A stretch of 64,000 nucleotides of DNA from Rhodococcus ruber NBRC 15591 (GCF_001894945.1 NZ_BCXE01000014.1:1-64000); one strand, 5' to 3'; shown: positions 41,783 through 54,108, counted from the first letter of the stretch. Notes: generated by a model not told the origin, from the letters alone. Made by a program: numbers and translations.

Positions 41783-43201
41783 CTACCGTTCGGCCGCGGC
41801 GGGCCGGATGTTCTGGTTGACGTGGAAGACGTTGTCCGGGTCGTAGCGGCGCTTGATCCGGGTGAGCCGGTCGTAGTTGCCGCGGTAGGCGGACTCGACC
41901 CGGTCCTGGCCCTCGCTCATCAGGAAATTGACGTAGGCGCCGCCGGCGGAGGTCGGGTGCAGCTGTTCCCAGTAGTCGCGAGCCCACCGGGTGATGAGGC
42001 CGGCGTTGGCGGGGTCGGGGTCGACGCCGACGATGACCCCCGCCCATCCGCCGCCCCGGTACGCGAACGGGGTCGCGTCCTCGGGGACGCGGCTGGTGGC
42101 CCCGTCGATGGGATAGAGGTGCATGGTGGAGTGACCGGTCGGCAGCTGCGGCCCGTACCTGCAGTGCACGTCGATTGCGGCGTCGGTGATCTCGTCGAAG
42201 AAGTCCGCCCGCCAGTACCACTGCAGGCCGGGCGGGTAGAGGGCGTCGAACGCGCTCTGCAGGACGGTGAACGGCATGTCGTGCAGGCCGACCAGCAGCG
42301 GCGAGCCGTAGGTCCGGATGGGGTCGAGCACCTCGTCGGCCTTGGCGTGTGGTCCGGTGTAGCACCAGACGATGCCGCAGCACCTGCGGCCCCAGAGGTC
42401 CTCGGGGAACGGGGCGGCGGGTGGGACGGTGAGCAGCGCGATCCAGCCGCTGAGTTCCTCCGGGAGCGCCGGCAGCAGCTCCCGGTACCAGCGCATGACG
42501 TCGGCGGTGTCGGCGAGGTCGTAGAGCACCGGGCCGCCGACGATCATGCCGGCCTCCCCGATGTCGTGGCAGCGGAAGGTGAAGGAGGTGACGACGCCGA
42601 AGTTCCCGCCGCCGCCGCGCAGCGCCCAGAACAGGTCGCTGTGCGAGCTCTCGTCGGCCGTCACGAGCCTGCCGTCGGCGAGGACCACGTCGGCGGACAG
42701 AAGGTTGTCGACGGTCAGCCCGAAGCGCCGGGAGAGGTAGCCGATGCCGCCACCGAGGGTCAGCCCGCCCACGCCCGTGGACGAGAGGAAGCCGGACGGG
42801 GTGGCCATGCCGAAGGCGACCGTGGCGTGGTCGACGTCGCCCCAGGTGCATCCGCCGTCGACGCGGACGGTGTGGTGTGCCGGATCGACTGTGGTGCTGC
42901 GCATCAGGGACAAGTCCACGACGAGCGCGTCGTCCCACACGCCGAGACCGCCGGCGTTGTGCCCGCCGCCGCGCACGGCCAGGGTGAGCGCGTGGGCGCG
43001 GCCGAAGCGGACGCAGGAAACGACGTCGGCGGCGTCCCGGCAGCGTGCGATCGCCGCGGGATGTTTGTCGATCATGCCGTTGTAGACGGCACGCGCCGTG
43101 TCGTAACGGGTGTCGCCGGGGGTGATCAGGTCGCCGCGCAGTGCCGCGGCCAGGTCGTCGTACGGCACCGCGCCGGCCGGCCGGGTCGAAATGGTGGTCA
43201 C
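41783..43201 (-). CDS. BBE-type FAD-linked oxidase
   Basis: 472 residues from GTG, with GAGAGGGG upstream on this strand. FAD_binding_4 domain with covalent-FAD His81 in AVRGGGHNAGG, GGCTWGDV, GVGGLTLGGGIGYLSRRFGLT and LFWALRGGGGNFGVVT. The C-terminal BBE segment reads RYDPDNVFHVNQNIRP. Related enzymes oxidise alcohols, sugars or alkaloid-like molecules with O2, releasing H2O2. It pairs with the flavoprotein and the large regulator in an accessory cassette, pointing to a small specialised oxidation pathway. Confidence 0.87.
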   Translation of the reverse strand: MTTISTRPAGAVPYDDLAAALRGDLITPGDTRYDTARAVYNGMIDKHPAAIARCRDAADVVSCVRFGRAHALTLAVRGGGHNAGGLGVWDDALVVDLSLMRSTTVDPAHHTVRVDGGCTWGDVDHATVAFGMATPSGFLSSTGVGGLTLGGGIGYLSRRFGLTVDNLLSADVVLADGRLVTADESSHSDLFWALRGGGGNFGVVTSFTFRCHDIGEAGMIVGGPVLYDLADTADVMRWYRELLPALPEELSGWIALLTVPPAAPFPEDLWGRRCCGIVWCYTGPHAKADEVLDPIRTYGSPLLVGLHDMPFTVLQSAFDALYPPGLQWYWRADFFDEITDAAIDVHCRYGPQLPTGHSTMHLYPIDGATSRVPEDATPFAYRGGGWAGVIVGVDPDPANAGLITRWARDYWEQLHPTSAGGAYVNFLMSEGQDRVESAYRGNYDRLTRIKRRYDPDNVFHVNQNIRPAAAER

Positions 43202-43298
43202 GAAAGCCCCTCTCGGGTCGGTCGCTCGCCGGTGCGGGCGTTGTACCGTCGACCCTAGGAAGAGGGCGTTCGCGCAGCGTTCGGGTGCGCGCCGCCGG

Positions 43299-46200
43299 TC
43301 ACCGGGCCGGGGGAACGCCCGGGAGCGGCAGGTCGACGCCGTGTTCGGCGAGGTCCCGCGCGCAGCGCCGGAGCAGGGCGGCACTGCCGTGGGCGGCCGC
43401 GGTCCGGGCGGCGGCACGCAGTCGCACGATCGCGGCGACGTGGTCGTCGTGCGCCGCGCGCATCCGCATCACCTCGGGCAGCCACCACAGGTCGTCGCGG
43501 GCCTGTCCGGCGACGATCGCGGCATCGAGCGCGGCCCGGGCAGCGCCGGGTTCCCCTTCCCGCACCGACAGGTCGGCGAGCAGCGAGAGCCAATACGGCA
43601 TCCGGGCGAACGAACCGGCCGAGCGGAGCGTGTCGATGCCGCGCCGCATCTGCGCGAGGCCGGCCTCGCCGCCGCGGGACCACCCGCCGAGAATCAGCGC
43701 CCACTCGCTGTAGTAGGCGAATCCGTACCGGATGCACAGGTCGGTCAGTTCCGCGACGGCGGCGTCGAGGGCGGCGGGGTCTGTGCGCAGGTGGTGGGTG
43801 ATGCCGCTGTAGGCCAGGGCGACGGCCAGGCTGTAAGGATGATCGATCGTCCGGGCCAGCCGGACAGCCTCGTTGCAGCAGCTCAGGGCGGCGTCGTTGT
43901 GGCCGAGCAGCCAGTGGGCGTGGGCCGCCCAGGCGCTGCCGTGCACGTCGGGCCGGGTGCCGACGGTCAACGAGGGAGCGCCCCGGGTCAGTGCGGCCGC
44001 ACGGTCGAAGTGGTGGAGCGCCTCCTCGGGGCGGCCGAGCTCGACCGCGGACCCGGCGAATGCGAAGTGGGCCGACCCGCGCAGCGGGGAGCCGGGGTCG
44101 ACGAGAGTCAGTGCGCGGGTCGCGACCTCGTGGGCGCCGGCGATGTTTCCCTGCACGAACCGCGACGACCAGAGGCCGACGAGGCCGGCCAGGAGGGAGT
44201 CCTTGCGGCCGAGGGACTCGGCCAGCCGGATCGAGCGCTCGAGGGTCTGCTGCAGTTCGGGGGAGGAGTAGCCGTATCGTGCGTTGAGCGGCGCCGCCAT
44301 CTCTTCGCGGACGGCGAGTTCCTGTACGGCGGCGTCGCGCCCCTCGAGTTGGGTGCGAGCGATGGCGAGTGCCTTCTTGTGCAGTCGGATCGCCTCGGTA
44401 TGGGCGAAGGTGCTCGAGGCGACATCGGCCGCGCGACGGTAGTAGGTCACTGCCCGGTCCGGTCGTCCCCCGCGGGCGTACTGCTCGGCGAGTTGCGCCG
44501 AGACGCTGTCGTAGTCGCCGGCGTGCAGCAGTTCGAGGCTCTGCGCGAGACGGCGGTGCAGCAGCCAGCGCCTGGGCGGGCTGATCCGGGCGTAGGCGGC
44601 GTCGCGGAGCAGGTCGTGGGAGAAGTCGTAGCCGTCGCGGAACTGTCGCAGGATTCTGCGTTGCCACAGCTCGTCGACGGCGCGCACCACGGCGTCGGTG
44701 TCGAGGTCGCTGGCCTCGGTGAGCAGGTCGAGGGTGAAGTCGCGGCCTACCGCCGCGGCGAGTCCGGCGACGTCCCGTGCGGCGGGGCTCACCTGCCCGA
44801 TCCGGTCGTGCAGCACGTCGGCCAGGCGGCCGGCGGGGGCGACGCCCGGTCCGCTGCGCATCGCTTCGATGATGTAGAGGGGGAAGCCACCGGTGGTCGC
44901 GTGCAGTAGTTCGGCGTCCTGCGGGTCGAGCGGGCGCCCCCCGAGCGTTTCGGCCAGGCGGGCGGTGCCGCAGGACCCCAGGGGCTGCAGTGGCAGGTCG
45001 GCGAGCAGACCGGCGGTCCGCATCCGGTCTGCCCATTGCTCGAGGTCCCGGTTCTCGTCGGTGTCGTCGGTGTCGTCGGTGCGGGCTGTCGCGGCCACCA
45101 TCAGGGGCGCGTCGGGTGTCAGGGACAGGCAGAACGTCAGGAACGTCAGCGTCTCCGGGTCGCACCACTGGATGCTGTCGAGGGTCAGCAACACGGGGCG
45201 GCCGCCGCCGATCAGCGCCCGCGCCAGGCCTTCGAAGAACCGGAGGCGCTGCCAGGCGTCGACCATCGCCCGGACGCCGGCGCCGGGTTCCGGGCGGGCC
45301 GCGCCGGACGGTACGAGCCTGTCGACCTCGGCGCGCCAGATCGGGTCGAGCGCGGTGAGCGCGGGCTGCACCGCGGGGGTACGGAGCCAGTCCGCTACCG
45401 GGGCCAGGGCGAGCCGTCCGGACGTTCCGAAGCATTGGGTGCCGGCCACCACCGCGGGTTGTGCGCGGGCGCTGTCGGCGATCTCGGCGACCAGGCGGGT
45501 CTTGCCGACGCCGGCGCCGCCGGTGACGAGGACGAGGGTGGGGTGCCCGGCGGCCGCCGTGCGCCACGTCTCGTGCAGCCGACGGAGTTCGCGTGTGCGT
45601 CCGACGAGTGTCGGGGCGGCGAGTCCGGGCCGCTCGGCCGCCGGTCCGGCGATGGGGCGGGCGGTCGCGGTGGGGTCCGCGGGGGCGAGCAGGCGGTCGG
45701 CGAGGGTGCGCGTCGCCGGGTCAGGTGCCAGCCCGAGTTCACGTTCGAGGACGGCGGCGCAGCGGTGATAGGTGCTCACTGCGCCGGCGCGGTCGCCGTG
45801 CTCGGCCTGCAGGGTCATCAAGGTGCGGTACCCGCTCTCTTCCAGGGGTCGGAGGTGGATCCGGCGGCGGACGGCGTCGATCGCCCCGGGGAGGTCGCCG
45901 GTGCCCGTCCGGAGCCGGCACAGCAGATCGCACAGGTCGACGCAGTGCCGTTCGAGATCCGATCGGGCCTCGAGGATCCAGTCGTCGTACATGCCGGGCA
46001 GCAGGGAGCCGCGGTATTCGGCGAGCGCAGTGGTGGCGTGCCGCAGCGCCGCCTCGTCGTCGCCGCTGGTCGCGGCCGCCCGGGCGGCCTGGTACTCGAC
46101 GGTGAAGGTCCGTAGGTCCACCCGGCTGGTCTCGGTGTCGCGCCAGCACAGATCCCGGGAGGTCACCTCGACGGCCGGGTCGTCTTCGAGGGCACGGCGC

Positions 46201-46412
46201 AGGTGGTGCAGTTCGCGGCGCAGGTTGGTCAGGGCCTGGGCGGTTGTCGAGTCGGGCCAGAACAGGGGGGCGATGAGCTGGCGGGGCTGTGCAACTCCGG
46301 CGTGGAGGGCGAGGAAGGCGACCAGGGTCGTGCCGCGAGGGGACCGCGTCACGACGGCGCCGGTCGTGTCGTCGGTGATCGACTGCTCACCCAGGACGGA
46401 GACGTACAGCAT
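43299..46412 (-). CDS. Large AfsR/SARP-like regulator: BTAD + AAA ATPase + TPR
   Basis: 1037 residues from ATG. An OmpR-type winged helix (about 1-95, LRRELHHLRRALEDD) and a bacterial transcriptional activation domain (about 100-245, WILEARSDLERHCVDLCDLL; LELGLAPDPATR) come first. An ATPase follows with Walker A VTGGAGVGKTRL near 296 and LLTLDSIQWCDPET as Walker B, then a long helical TPR region to the end. Such proteins activate linked metabolic genes, often secondary metabolism. Three 9-base repeats encode a DDTDDTDE stretch. It lies upstream of the BBE oxidase and flavoprotein on the same strand and is the obvious candidate to control them. Confidence 0.88.
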   Translation of the reverse strand: MLYVSVLGEQSITDDTTGAVVTRSPRGTTLVAFLALHAGVAQPRQLIAPLFWPDSTTAQALTNLRRELHHLRRALEDDPAVEVTSRDLCWRDTETSRVDLRTFTVEYQAARAAATSGDDEAALRHATTALAEYRGSLLPGMYDDWILEARSDLERHCVDLCDLLCRLRTGTGDLPGAIDAVRRRIHLRPLEESGYRTLMTLQAEHGDRAGAVSTYHRCAAVLERELGLAPDPATRTLADRLLAPADPTATARPIAGPAAERPGLAAPTLVGRTRELRRLHETWRTAAAGHPTLVLVTGGAGVGKTRLVAEIADSARAQPAVVAGTQCFGTSGRLALAPVADWLRTPAVQPALTALDPIWRAEVDRLVPSGAARPEPGAGVRAMVDAWQRLRFFEGLARALIGGGRPVLLTLDSIQWCDPETLTFLTFCLSLTPDAPLMVAATARTDDTDDTDENRDLEQWADRMRTAGLLADLPLQPLGSCGTARLAETLGGRPLDPQDAELLHATTGGFPLYIIEAMRSGPGVAPAGRLADVLHDRIGQVSPAARDVAGLAAAVGRDFTLDLLTEASDLDTDAVVRAVDELWQRRILRQFRDGYDFSHDLLRDAAYARISPPRRWLLHRRLAQSLELLHAGDYDSVSAQLAEQYARGGRPDRAVTYYRRAADVASSTFAHTEAIRLHKKALAIARTQLEGRDAAVQELAVREEMAAPLNARYGYSSPELQQTLERSIRLAESLGRKDSLLAGLVGLWSSRFVQGNIAGAHEVATRALTLVDPGSPLRGSAHFAFAGSAVELGRPEEALHHFDRAAALTRGAPSLTVGTRPDVHGSAWAAHAHWLLGHNDAALSCCNEAVRLARTIDHPYSLAVALAYSGITHHLRTDPAALDAAVAELTDLCIRYGFAYYSEWALILGGWSRGGEAGLAQMRRGIDTLRSAGSFARMPYWLSLLADLSVREGEPGAARAALDAAIVAGQARDDLWWLPEVMRMRAAHDDHVAAIVRLRAAARTAAAHGSAALLRRCARDLAEHGVDLPLPGVPPAR

Positions 46413-46526
46413 CAGCTCGTGGCCTCTCCAGACTTCAGCCTAGACCCGGGGAGGGATATCCCTCCCCGCGGGGGCCGCGCCGCGCGCCGGGGACGCCCCG
46501 GGGAGAGGGCAGGCGGCGGTGTCCGC

Positions 46527-47414
46527 TCAGCGGTGGGTGTGCTCCCGGCCGGCGTCGAGGAGTCGGCGGCACCGGTCGAGCAGCGCCGCGCGCAGTGGCG
46601 CGGAGCGGTCGGCCAGTTCCGTCTGTCCGCGGACGTACTCTGCCCGGCCACGGGGTGTCTCGATCCGTATGGGCCGGTAGCCGTGGTCGCTCAGGTCGTA
46701 GGGGCTGGCCCGCATGTCGAGTTCCCGGGCGGCGTAGGCCAGTTCGAAGCAGTCGGCGGTCAGGTCCGAGTCGAGCAGCGGGGTGAGCTTGTAGCACCAC
46801 TTGTACAGGTCCATGGCGGCGTGCAGGCACCCGGGTTGCTCCCGCCGGATCTGGTCGTCGCGGGTGAGGGGTTCGAGATTGAGGGGGCCGGCGGCGGGGG
46901 TGAAGAACCGGTACGCGTCGTAGTGCGTGCAGCGCAGCTGCAACGATTCGACGACGGCGTCGGTGCCGGTGTGTCCGAGCCGCAGCGGTACGGCGCTGTG
47001 GCGGAGGTCGGCGGGCTCGGTCCGGTACACCATGGCCCACTCGTGCAGGCCGAAGCAGCCGAGGTGCGCGGGACGGGAGGTCGTGGCCTCGAGCAGGTCG
47101 GTGACGTAGCGGATGGTGTCGCGCCGGCGGGCGAGGTGTTCGGGGTCGGCCGAGACCCCGGCGCCGGTGGTCCGGTAGCCCCGGAGGGAGGCGTACTCCG
47201 CGGATGCGGGGCCGGTGAGTGTCGTTCCGAAGCCGGGGTGCCAGCGCAGGAGCTGGGACGGCGTGTAGCTGTAGTAGGTGAACAGGAAGTCGATCACCGG
47301 GTGTGGTGTGCCGTGCGCGCGTTGGTCGAGGTAGGGGGCGAGCAGCGCCGTCAGCCGGTGGCGGTGCCGCTCCCGGCGGGGCAGCCAGTGCTCGGGTTCG
47401 AGGACGGTGGTCAC
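46527..47414 (-). CDS. Conserved actinobacterial protein of unknown function
   Basis: 295 residues from GTG (a GGGGGGCAG site precedes it). Conserved-looking blocks: HPVIDFLFTYYSYTPSQLLRWHPG near the front, LGCFGLHEWAMVYR, LRCTHYDAYRFFTP, QPGCLHAAMDLYKWCYKL, and MRASPYDLSDHGYRPI near the end, rich in His, Trp, Tyr and Cys. I recall relatives annotated as 3-methyladenine DNA glycosylase, but nothing in the sequence supports that. A decayed paralogue fragment lies at 40.2 kb. It could be a metal- or cofactor-using enzyme. Confidence 0.65.
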   Translation of the reverse strand: MTTVLEPEHWLPRRERHRHRLTALLAPYLDQRAHGTPHPVIDFLFTYYSYTPSQLLRWHPGFGTTLTGPASAEYASLRGYRTTGAGVSADPEHLARRRDTIRYVTDLLEATTSRPAHLGCFGLHEWAMVYRTEPADLRHSAVPLRLGHTGTDAVVESLQLRCTHYDAYRFFTPAAGPLNLEPLTRDDQIRREQPGCLHAAMDLYKWCYKLTPLLDSDLTADCFELAYAARELDMRASPYDLSDHGYRPIRIETPRGRAEYVRGQTELADRSAPLRAALLDRCRRLLDAGREHTHR

Positions 47415-47490
47415 CGCTGCCCCCCGGTATCGACTGCACCGACGGTGCAATGATTGTTGTGCCGCGTCGGGGTGTCGGGTGGGCGGAGGT

Positions 47491-48576
47491 TCACGGACGT
47501 GGTCCCGGGCCGGGGTCGGCCATCCGGTGGGTGGTGTCGCGCACGGTGCCGACGAACTGTTCGACGAGGTCTTCGAGCGCGACGATGCCGATCACGGTTC
47601 CGTGCTCGTCGACGACTCCGCCGAGGTGGGCGCTGGTGCGCCGCAGCAGCGACAGCGCGTCGTCGAGGGGGGCGTCGACCGGCACCGGCGGCAGGGGCCG
47701 GATCTCGGCGGTCGCGATGAGGGTGTCCGGCCCTGCCGATTCGTCGCGCACGAGGTCGAGGACGTCCTTCAGGTGCAGGTAGCCGGCCAGTTCCCCGTGT
47801 GCGGTCTCCGCCGGGTACCGGGAGTAGCCGGTCTCGGTGACGGCCTGCTCGACAGCTCCGAGTGTGGTGCCGGCCGGGCCGAGCGGGACCGTGCGGACCC
47901 CGGACAGGGGGATCGTGACGTCCGCGACGGTCCGTCCGCTGGTCTGGAGGGCCTGGGTCAGACGCCGGTGTTCCTCCTCGTCGAGCAGTCCTTCCGAGCG
48001 GGATTCGCCGATCATCTCGGACAGTTCGAGTTCGGTGACGGTGACGTCCAGTTCGTCCTTCGGTTCGACCCGCAGCAGGCGCAGGCTGAGGTTGGCGCAC
48101 AGGTTGTAGAACGCGATCAGTGGCCGGGCCACCTTCATGAACAGCAGGTGGGTCGGTACGAGCAGCATCGCCGAGCGTTCCGGTCCGGCGATGGCGATGT
48201 TCTTCGGAACCATCTCGCCGAGCAGGATGTGCAGCACCACGACGATCGTGAGGGCGAGTGCGAAGCCGATCGGGTGCAGCAGGGAGTCCGGCACGCCGAG
48301 GGCGTGCATGGGTGTTTCGATCAGGTGGGCGATGGCCGGTTCGCCGACGCGGCCGAGCAGGATCGAGCAGATGGTGATGCCGAGCTGGGACCCGGCGAGC
48401 ATCAGCGACAGGTGCTCCCCGGCGGCGATGACGGTGCGGGCGCGTTTCTTGCCCTGCCCGACGAGGGCTTCGAGTCGGTCGCGGCGCGCGGTGATGAGGG
48501 CGAACTCGGCACCGACGAAGAATGCGTTGCCGGCGAGGAGCAGCACGGTGAGCAGCACCGCGAGCCAGTCGTTCAT
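47491..48576 (-). CDS. DUF21/CBS-domain membrane protein (CorC/hemolysin-like), first copy
   Basis: 361 residues from ATG that shares one base with the stop of the upstream paralogue (TGATG); GGAG lies upstream. The N-terminal DUF21 membrane part has about four helices (VLLTVLLLAGNAFFVGAEFALI; LLGEMVPKNIAIA). Two CBS repeats follow (VRTVPLGPAGTTLGAV...; GGVVDEHGTVIGIVALEDLVEQFVG). There is no C-terminal transporter-associated domain, unlike the partner. The CNNM/CorC class is linked to Mg2+ or cobalt transport. Corresponds to the Rv1841c/Rv1842c pair. Confidence 0.88.
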   Translation of the reverse strand: MNDWLAVLLTVLLLAGNAFFVGAEFALITARRDRLEALVGQGKKRARTVIAAGEHLSLMLAGSQLGITICSILLGRVGEPAIAHLIETPMHALGVPDSLLHPIGFALALTIVVVLHILLGEMVPKNIAIAGPERSAMLLVPTHLLFMKVARPLIAFYNLCANLSLRLLRVEPKDELDVTVTELELSEMIGESRSEGLLDEEEHRRLTQALQTSGRTVADVTIPLSGVRTVPLGPAGTTLGAVEQAVTETGYSRYPAETAHGELAGYLHLKDVLDLVRDESAGPDTLIATAEIRPLPPVPVDAPLDDALSLLRRTSAHLGGVVDEHGTVIGIVALEDLVEQFVGTVRDTTHRMADPGPGPRP

Positions 48577-49946
48577 CACCGGTCTCCGTTCTCGCGGCCG
48601 GGTGCGTGCTCGTCCTCACCGGCAGGCTCGGTGGGGACGAGCAGGACGCGGTCGATGCGGTGCCCGTCCATGTCGAGGACCCGGGCACGCCAGCGGTGGT
48701 CGGCGTCGCCGGGCCGGTGCGGCAGCAGCACCTCGTCGCCGGATTCGGGGATCTCCCCGAGTTCGGTGAGGAGCAGCCCGCCGAGCGTCTCGTATTCGCC
48801 GTCCGGTGCGTGGTATCCCGTCAGGTGGGCGACCTCGTCGATGCGCAGCAGGCCCGAGCAGGACCAGCCCTGCTCGACGCGCTGCGCTTCGGGCTCGGGT
48901 TCGTCGTGTTCGTCGCGGACGTCGCCGACGATCTCCTCGATCAGGTCCTCCATGGTGACGATGCCGGCGGTGCCGCCGTATTCGTCGACGACGAGCGCGA
49001 CCTGCATGCCGTCGGAGCGGACCCGTTCCATGACCGCGTCCCCGTCGAGGGTGGACGGCACGACGGGGACCTGCCGGGCGAGAGTGTGCAGCTGGGTGTG
49101 GGCGCGGCGCCGCGCGGGCACGGTGAACGCGTGTTTGACGTGGACGACGCCGACGGTGGCGTCGAGATCGCCGTCGACGACCGGGAAGCGGGAGTAGCCG
49201 GTGCGCGACGAGGCGTCGATGAGGTCGAGGACGGTGTCGTGGACGTCGAGGGACTCGATGGTGACGCGGGGGGTCATGAGGTCTTCGGCGGTGCGTTCCC
49301 CGAAACGCAGCGAGCGTCCCACGAGCAGCGCCGTGCTCTCGTCGAGGGCGCCGCGTTCCGCCGAGGCGCGCACCAGTGATCCGAGTTCCTCCGGGGAGCG
49401 CGCCGAGCGCAGTTCCTCGGCCGGTTCGATACCCAGGCGCCGCACGATCCGGTTGGCGGCGCCGTTGAGTCCGCGGATCGCCCATTTGAACACGAGCGAG
49501 AACCCGGCCTGCAGGCCGGCGGTGGCGCGGGCGGTGGCCAGGGGCCGCGCGATGGCGAGGTTCTTCGGTACGAGTTCGCCGAAGACCATCGAGAACGAGG
49601 TGGCGATGATCAGGGCCAGGGCCAGGGAGATGCCGGAGGCGAGGGCGGCGCCGAGTCCGGCGGCGCGCAGCAACGGGTCGAGGAACCGGGCGAGGACCGG
49701 TTCGGCGAGGTAGCCGGTGATCAGGGTGGTGATGGTGATGCCGAGTTGGGCGCCCGAGAGCTGGAAGGACAGGGTGCGGTGGGCGTGCTGAACCTGGCGT
49801 GCGCGCAGGTCGCCGTCGCGGGCGTGCGCGTCGACGGTGCTGCGTTCGAGGGCGGTGAGGGAGAATTCGGCCGCCACGAACACCGCGGTGCCGGCGGTCA
49901 GGGCGATGAACCCGAGCAGGCTGAGGACGGACAGCAGGACGGACAT
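48576..49946 (-). CDS. DUF21/CBS/CorC-HlyC membrane protein, second copy
   Basis: 456 residues; ATG at 49946 is preferred (GGGAG nine bases upstream) over GTG at 49952. It has a DUF21 membrane region ([36 protein letters not shown]), a CBS pair ([42 protein letters not shown]) and a complete CorC_HlyC domain to the end. Probably a Mg2+-responsive transporter of the CNNM type, working as a heteromer with the following gene. Confidence 0.9.
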   Translation of the reverse strand: MSVLLSVLSLLGFIALTAGTAVFVAAEFSLTALERSTVDAHARDGDLRARQVQHAHRTLSFQLSGAQLGITITTLITGYLAEPVLARFLDPLLRAAGLGAALASGISLALALIIATSFSMVFGELVPKNLAIARPLATARATAGLQAGFSLVFKWAIRGLNGAANRIVRRLGIEPAEELRSARSPEELGSLVRASAERGALDESTALLVGRSLRFGERTAEDLMTPRVTIESLDVHDTVLDLIDASSRTGYSRFPVVDGDLDATVGVVHVKHAFTVPARRRAHTQLHTLARQVPVVPSTLDGDAVMERVRSDGMQVALVVDEYGGTAGIVTMEDLIEEIVGDVRDEHDEPEPEAQRVEQGWSCSGLLRIDEVAHLTGYHAPDGEYETLGGLLLTELGEIPESGDEVLLPHRPGDADHRWRARVLDMDGHRIDRVLLVPTEPAGEDEHAPGRENGDR

Positions 49947-49999
49947 CAGCACCGCTCCCGGGCCGGCGGCAAGCTCCGCTCCGATGTCGCGAGGGTCCG

Positions 50000-50018
50000 G
50001 CCGGGTATGTCACCCGGC
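50000..50018. other. Short hairpin in the guaB1-CBS intergenic region
   Basis: GCCGGGT-N5-ACCCGGC, 7-bp stem, in a 278-base gap. It may end the guaB1 transcript or sit in the leader of the CBS gene. Confidence 0.35.
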
Positions 50019-50066
50019 TCGCTAGGGGAACCCTCCGAACCGGCGGAGTCGGACTCCGCGTCGGCC

Positions 50067-50120
50067 GTGGCGGCCGGAGGCCGTGTCGAAATGATGGCGG
50101 CCGGAGGCCGTGTGGAAATG
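50067..50120. repeat. 27-bp tandem repeat, two copies
   Basis: The unit containing GGCGGCCGGAGGCCGTGT, followed by GAAATG, occurs twice with a 27-base period and two or three differences. It is non-coding and lies upstream of the CBS gene pair. Confidence 0.7.
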
Positions 50121-50224
50121 GTGGTGGGTGCCGCGGGCACCGGATTCCTCTCGTCGGGCCCGAGGTGCGGGCGTTCACGGTGAGGCATCATTCTACGGAC
50201 CGTGTCCGGCCTCGTGCGGTGCGG

Positions 50225-52544
<2,320 letters not shown>

Positions 52545-52586
52545 GGGCACAAACTATGCCCTACCGGGGTGCCGGTGCGGGCGTGG

Positions 52587-54038
52587 TCAGGCGCGGACCT
52601 CGGTGCGGTCCCCGCTCCAGAGGGTGTGGAACTTGCCGTCGGCGTCGATGCGCTCGTAGGTGTGGGCGCCGAAGAAGTCGCGCTGGCCCTGGGTGAGGGC
52701 GGCGGGCAGGCGGTCGGCGCGCAGACCGTCGTAGTACGACAGCGAGGAGGCGAACGCGGGGACGGGGATGCCGAGCATGGTGGCGGTGGCGACGACGCGG
52801 CGCCAGCTGTCGATGCCGGCCTCGATGGCCTCGCGGAAGTAGGGGGCGAGGATCAGGCTGGGCAGCTGCGGGTCGGCGTCGTAGGCCTCCTTGATGCGGT
52901 TGAGGAACTGGGCGCGGATGATGCAGCCGCCGCGCCAGATGGTGGCCAGGGCGGCGCGGTCGACGTTCCAGCCGTGTTCGGCGCTGCCGGCGGCGATCTG
53001 GTCGAAGCCCTGCGCGTAGGCGACGATCTTCGACGCGTAGAGGGCGCGGCGGATGTCCTCGGTGAACTGGGCGGCGTCGGTGGGCTTGTCGCCGAGGGTG
53101 CCGGAGGCCAGGCCGCGGGCGGCGGCGCGCTGGGTGCGGGAGCCGGACAGGGCGCGGGCGAACACGGCCTCGGCGATGCCGGTGACCGGGACGCCGAGGT
53201 CGAGGGCGGACTTGACGGTCCAGCGGCCGGTGCCCTTCTGCTCGGCGGCGTCGACGATGACGTCGACGAGGGGTTTGCCGGTGCTCGCGTCGGTCTGGCG
53301 CAGGACGTCGGCGGTGATCTCGATCAGGTAGGACTCGAGGGTGCCGGTGTTCCATTCGGAGAACACGTCGGCGATCTGCGGGGCGTCGTGGCCGAGCGCG
53401 TCGCGCAGCAGGTGGTATGCCTCACCGATGAGCTGCATGTCGGCGTACTCGATGCCGTTGTGCACCATCTTCACGAAGTGGCCGGAACCGTCGGGGCCGA
53501 TGTGGGTGCAGCACGGGGTGCCGTCGACGTGGGCGGAGATGGACTCGAGGAGCGGGCCGAGGGCCTCGTAGGACTCGGCGGGGCCGCCGGGCATGATCGA
53601 CGGGCCGTTGAGGGCGCCTTCTTCGCCGCCGGAGATGCCGGCGCCGACGAAGTGCAGGCCGCGGGCGCGCAGTGCGGCTTCGCGGCGGATGGTGTCGGTG
53701 TAGAGGGCGTTGCCGCCGTCGATGATGATGTCGCCGGGTTCCATCGCGTTGGCGAGTTCGTCGATGACCGCGTCGGTGGCGTCGCCGGCCTTGACCATGA
53801 CGAGCACCCGGCGCGGCTTCTGCAGGGCGGCGACGAACTCGTCGATGGTTTCGGTGCGTACGAAGTCCCCGTCGTCGCCGTGGGCTTCGAGCAGGGCGTC
53901 GGTCTTGGCGACGCTGCGGTTGTGCAGCGCGACGGTGTGGCCGTGGCGGGCGAAGTTGCGGGCGATGTTCGACCCCATGACGGCCAGGCCGGTCACGCCG
54001 ATCTGGGCGCGGGGATTCTCGGTGCGTTCGACGGTCAT
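52587..54038 (-). CDS. gnd: 6-phosphogluconate dehydrogenase, NADP-type
   Basis: 483 residues from ATG. N-terminal Rossmann domain with IGVTGLAVMGSNIARN, then GISGGEEGALNGPSIMPGG and the catalytic HFVKMVHNGIEYADMQ (Lys and substrate-binding residues). The helical C-terminal domain ends in the LWSGDRTEVRA tail. It oxidatively decarboxylates 6-phosphogluconate to ribulose-5-phosphate with NADPH formation. Long form, equivalent to Rv1844c (gnd1). Confidence 0.95.
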   Translation of the reverse strand: MTVERTENPRAQIGVTGLAVMGSNIARNFARHGHTVALHNRSVAKTDALLEAHGDDGDFVRTETIDEFVAALQKPRRVLVMVKAGDATDAVIDELANAMEPGDIIIDGGNALYTDTIRREAALRARGLHFVGAGISGGEEGALNGPSIMPGGPAESYEALGPLLESISAHVDGTPCCTHIGPDGSGHFVKMVHNGIEYADMQLIGEAYHLLRDALGHDAPQIADVFSEWNTGTLESYLIEITADVLRQTDASTGKPLVDVIVDAAEQKGTGRWTVKSALDLGVPVTGIAEAVFARALSGSRTQRAAARGLASGTLGDKPTDAAQFTEDIRRALYASKIVAYAQGFDQIAAGSAEHGWNVDRAALATIWRGGCIIRAQFLNRIKEAYDADPQLPSLILAPYFREAIEAGIDSWRRVVATATMLGIPVPAFASSLSYYDGLRADRLPAALTQGQRDFFGAHTYERIDADGKFHTLWSGDRTEVRA

Positions 54039-54049
54039 GGGTACAGCTT

Positions 54050-54081
54050 CCCCCGAACCCGGACGGGATCGAAATCGGGGG
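54050..54081 (-). terminator. Hairpin between the M56 peptidase gene and gnd
   Basis: CCCCCGA/TCGGGGG 7-bp stem with an 18-base loop; a weak terminator candidate for the blaI-peptidase unit. Confidence 0.3.
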
Positions 54082-54108
54082 CGTGCTACCGGTGCGGACG
54101 GCGGGGGG

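Noticed and set aside
45055-45090. Three 9-base repeats as a CRISPR-like or regulatory array
   Set aside because: They lie in frame inside the regulator gene and encode a short Asp/Thr stretch; no spacers.
50030-50125. CRISPR array
   Set aside because: Only two contiguous 27-bp units without spacers.
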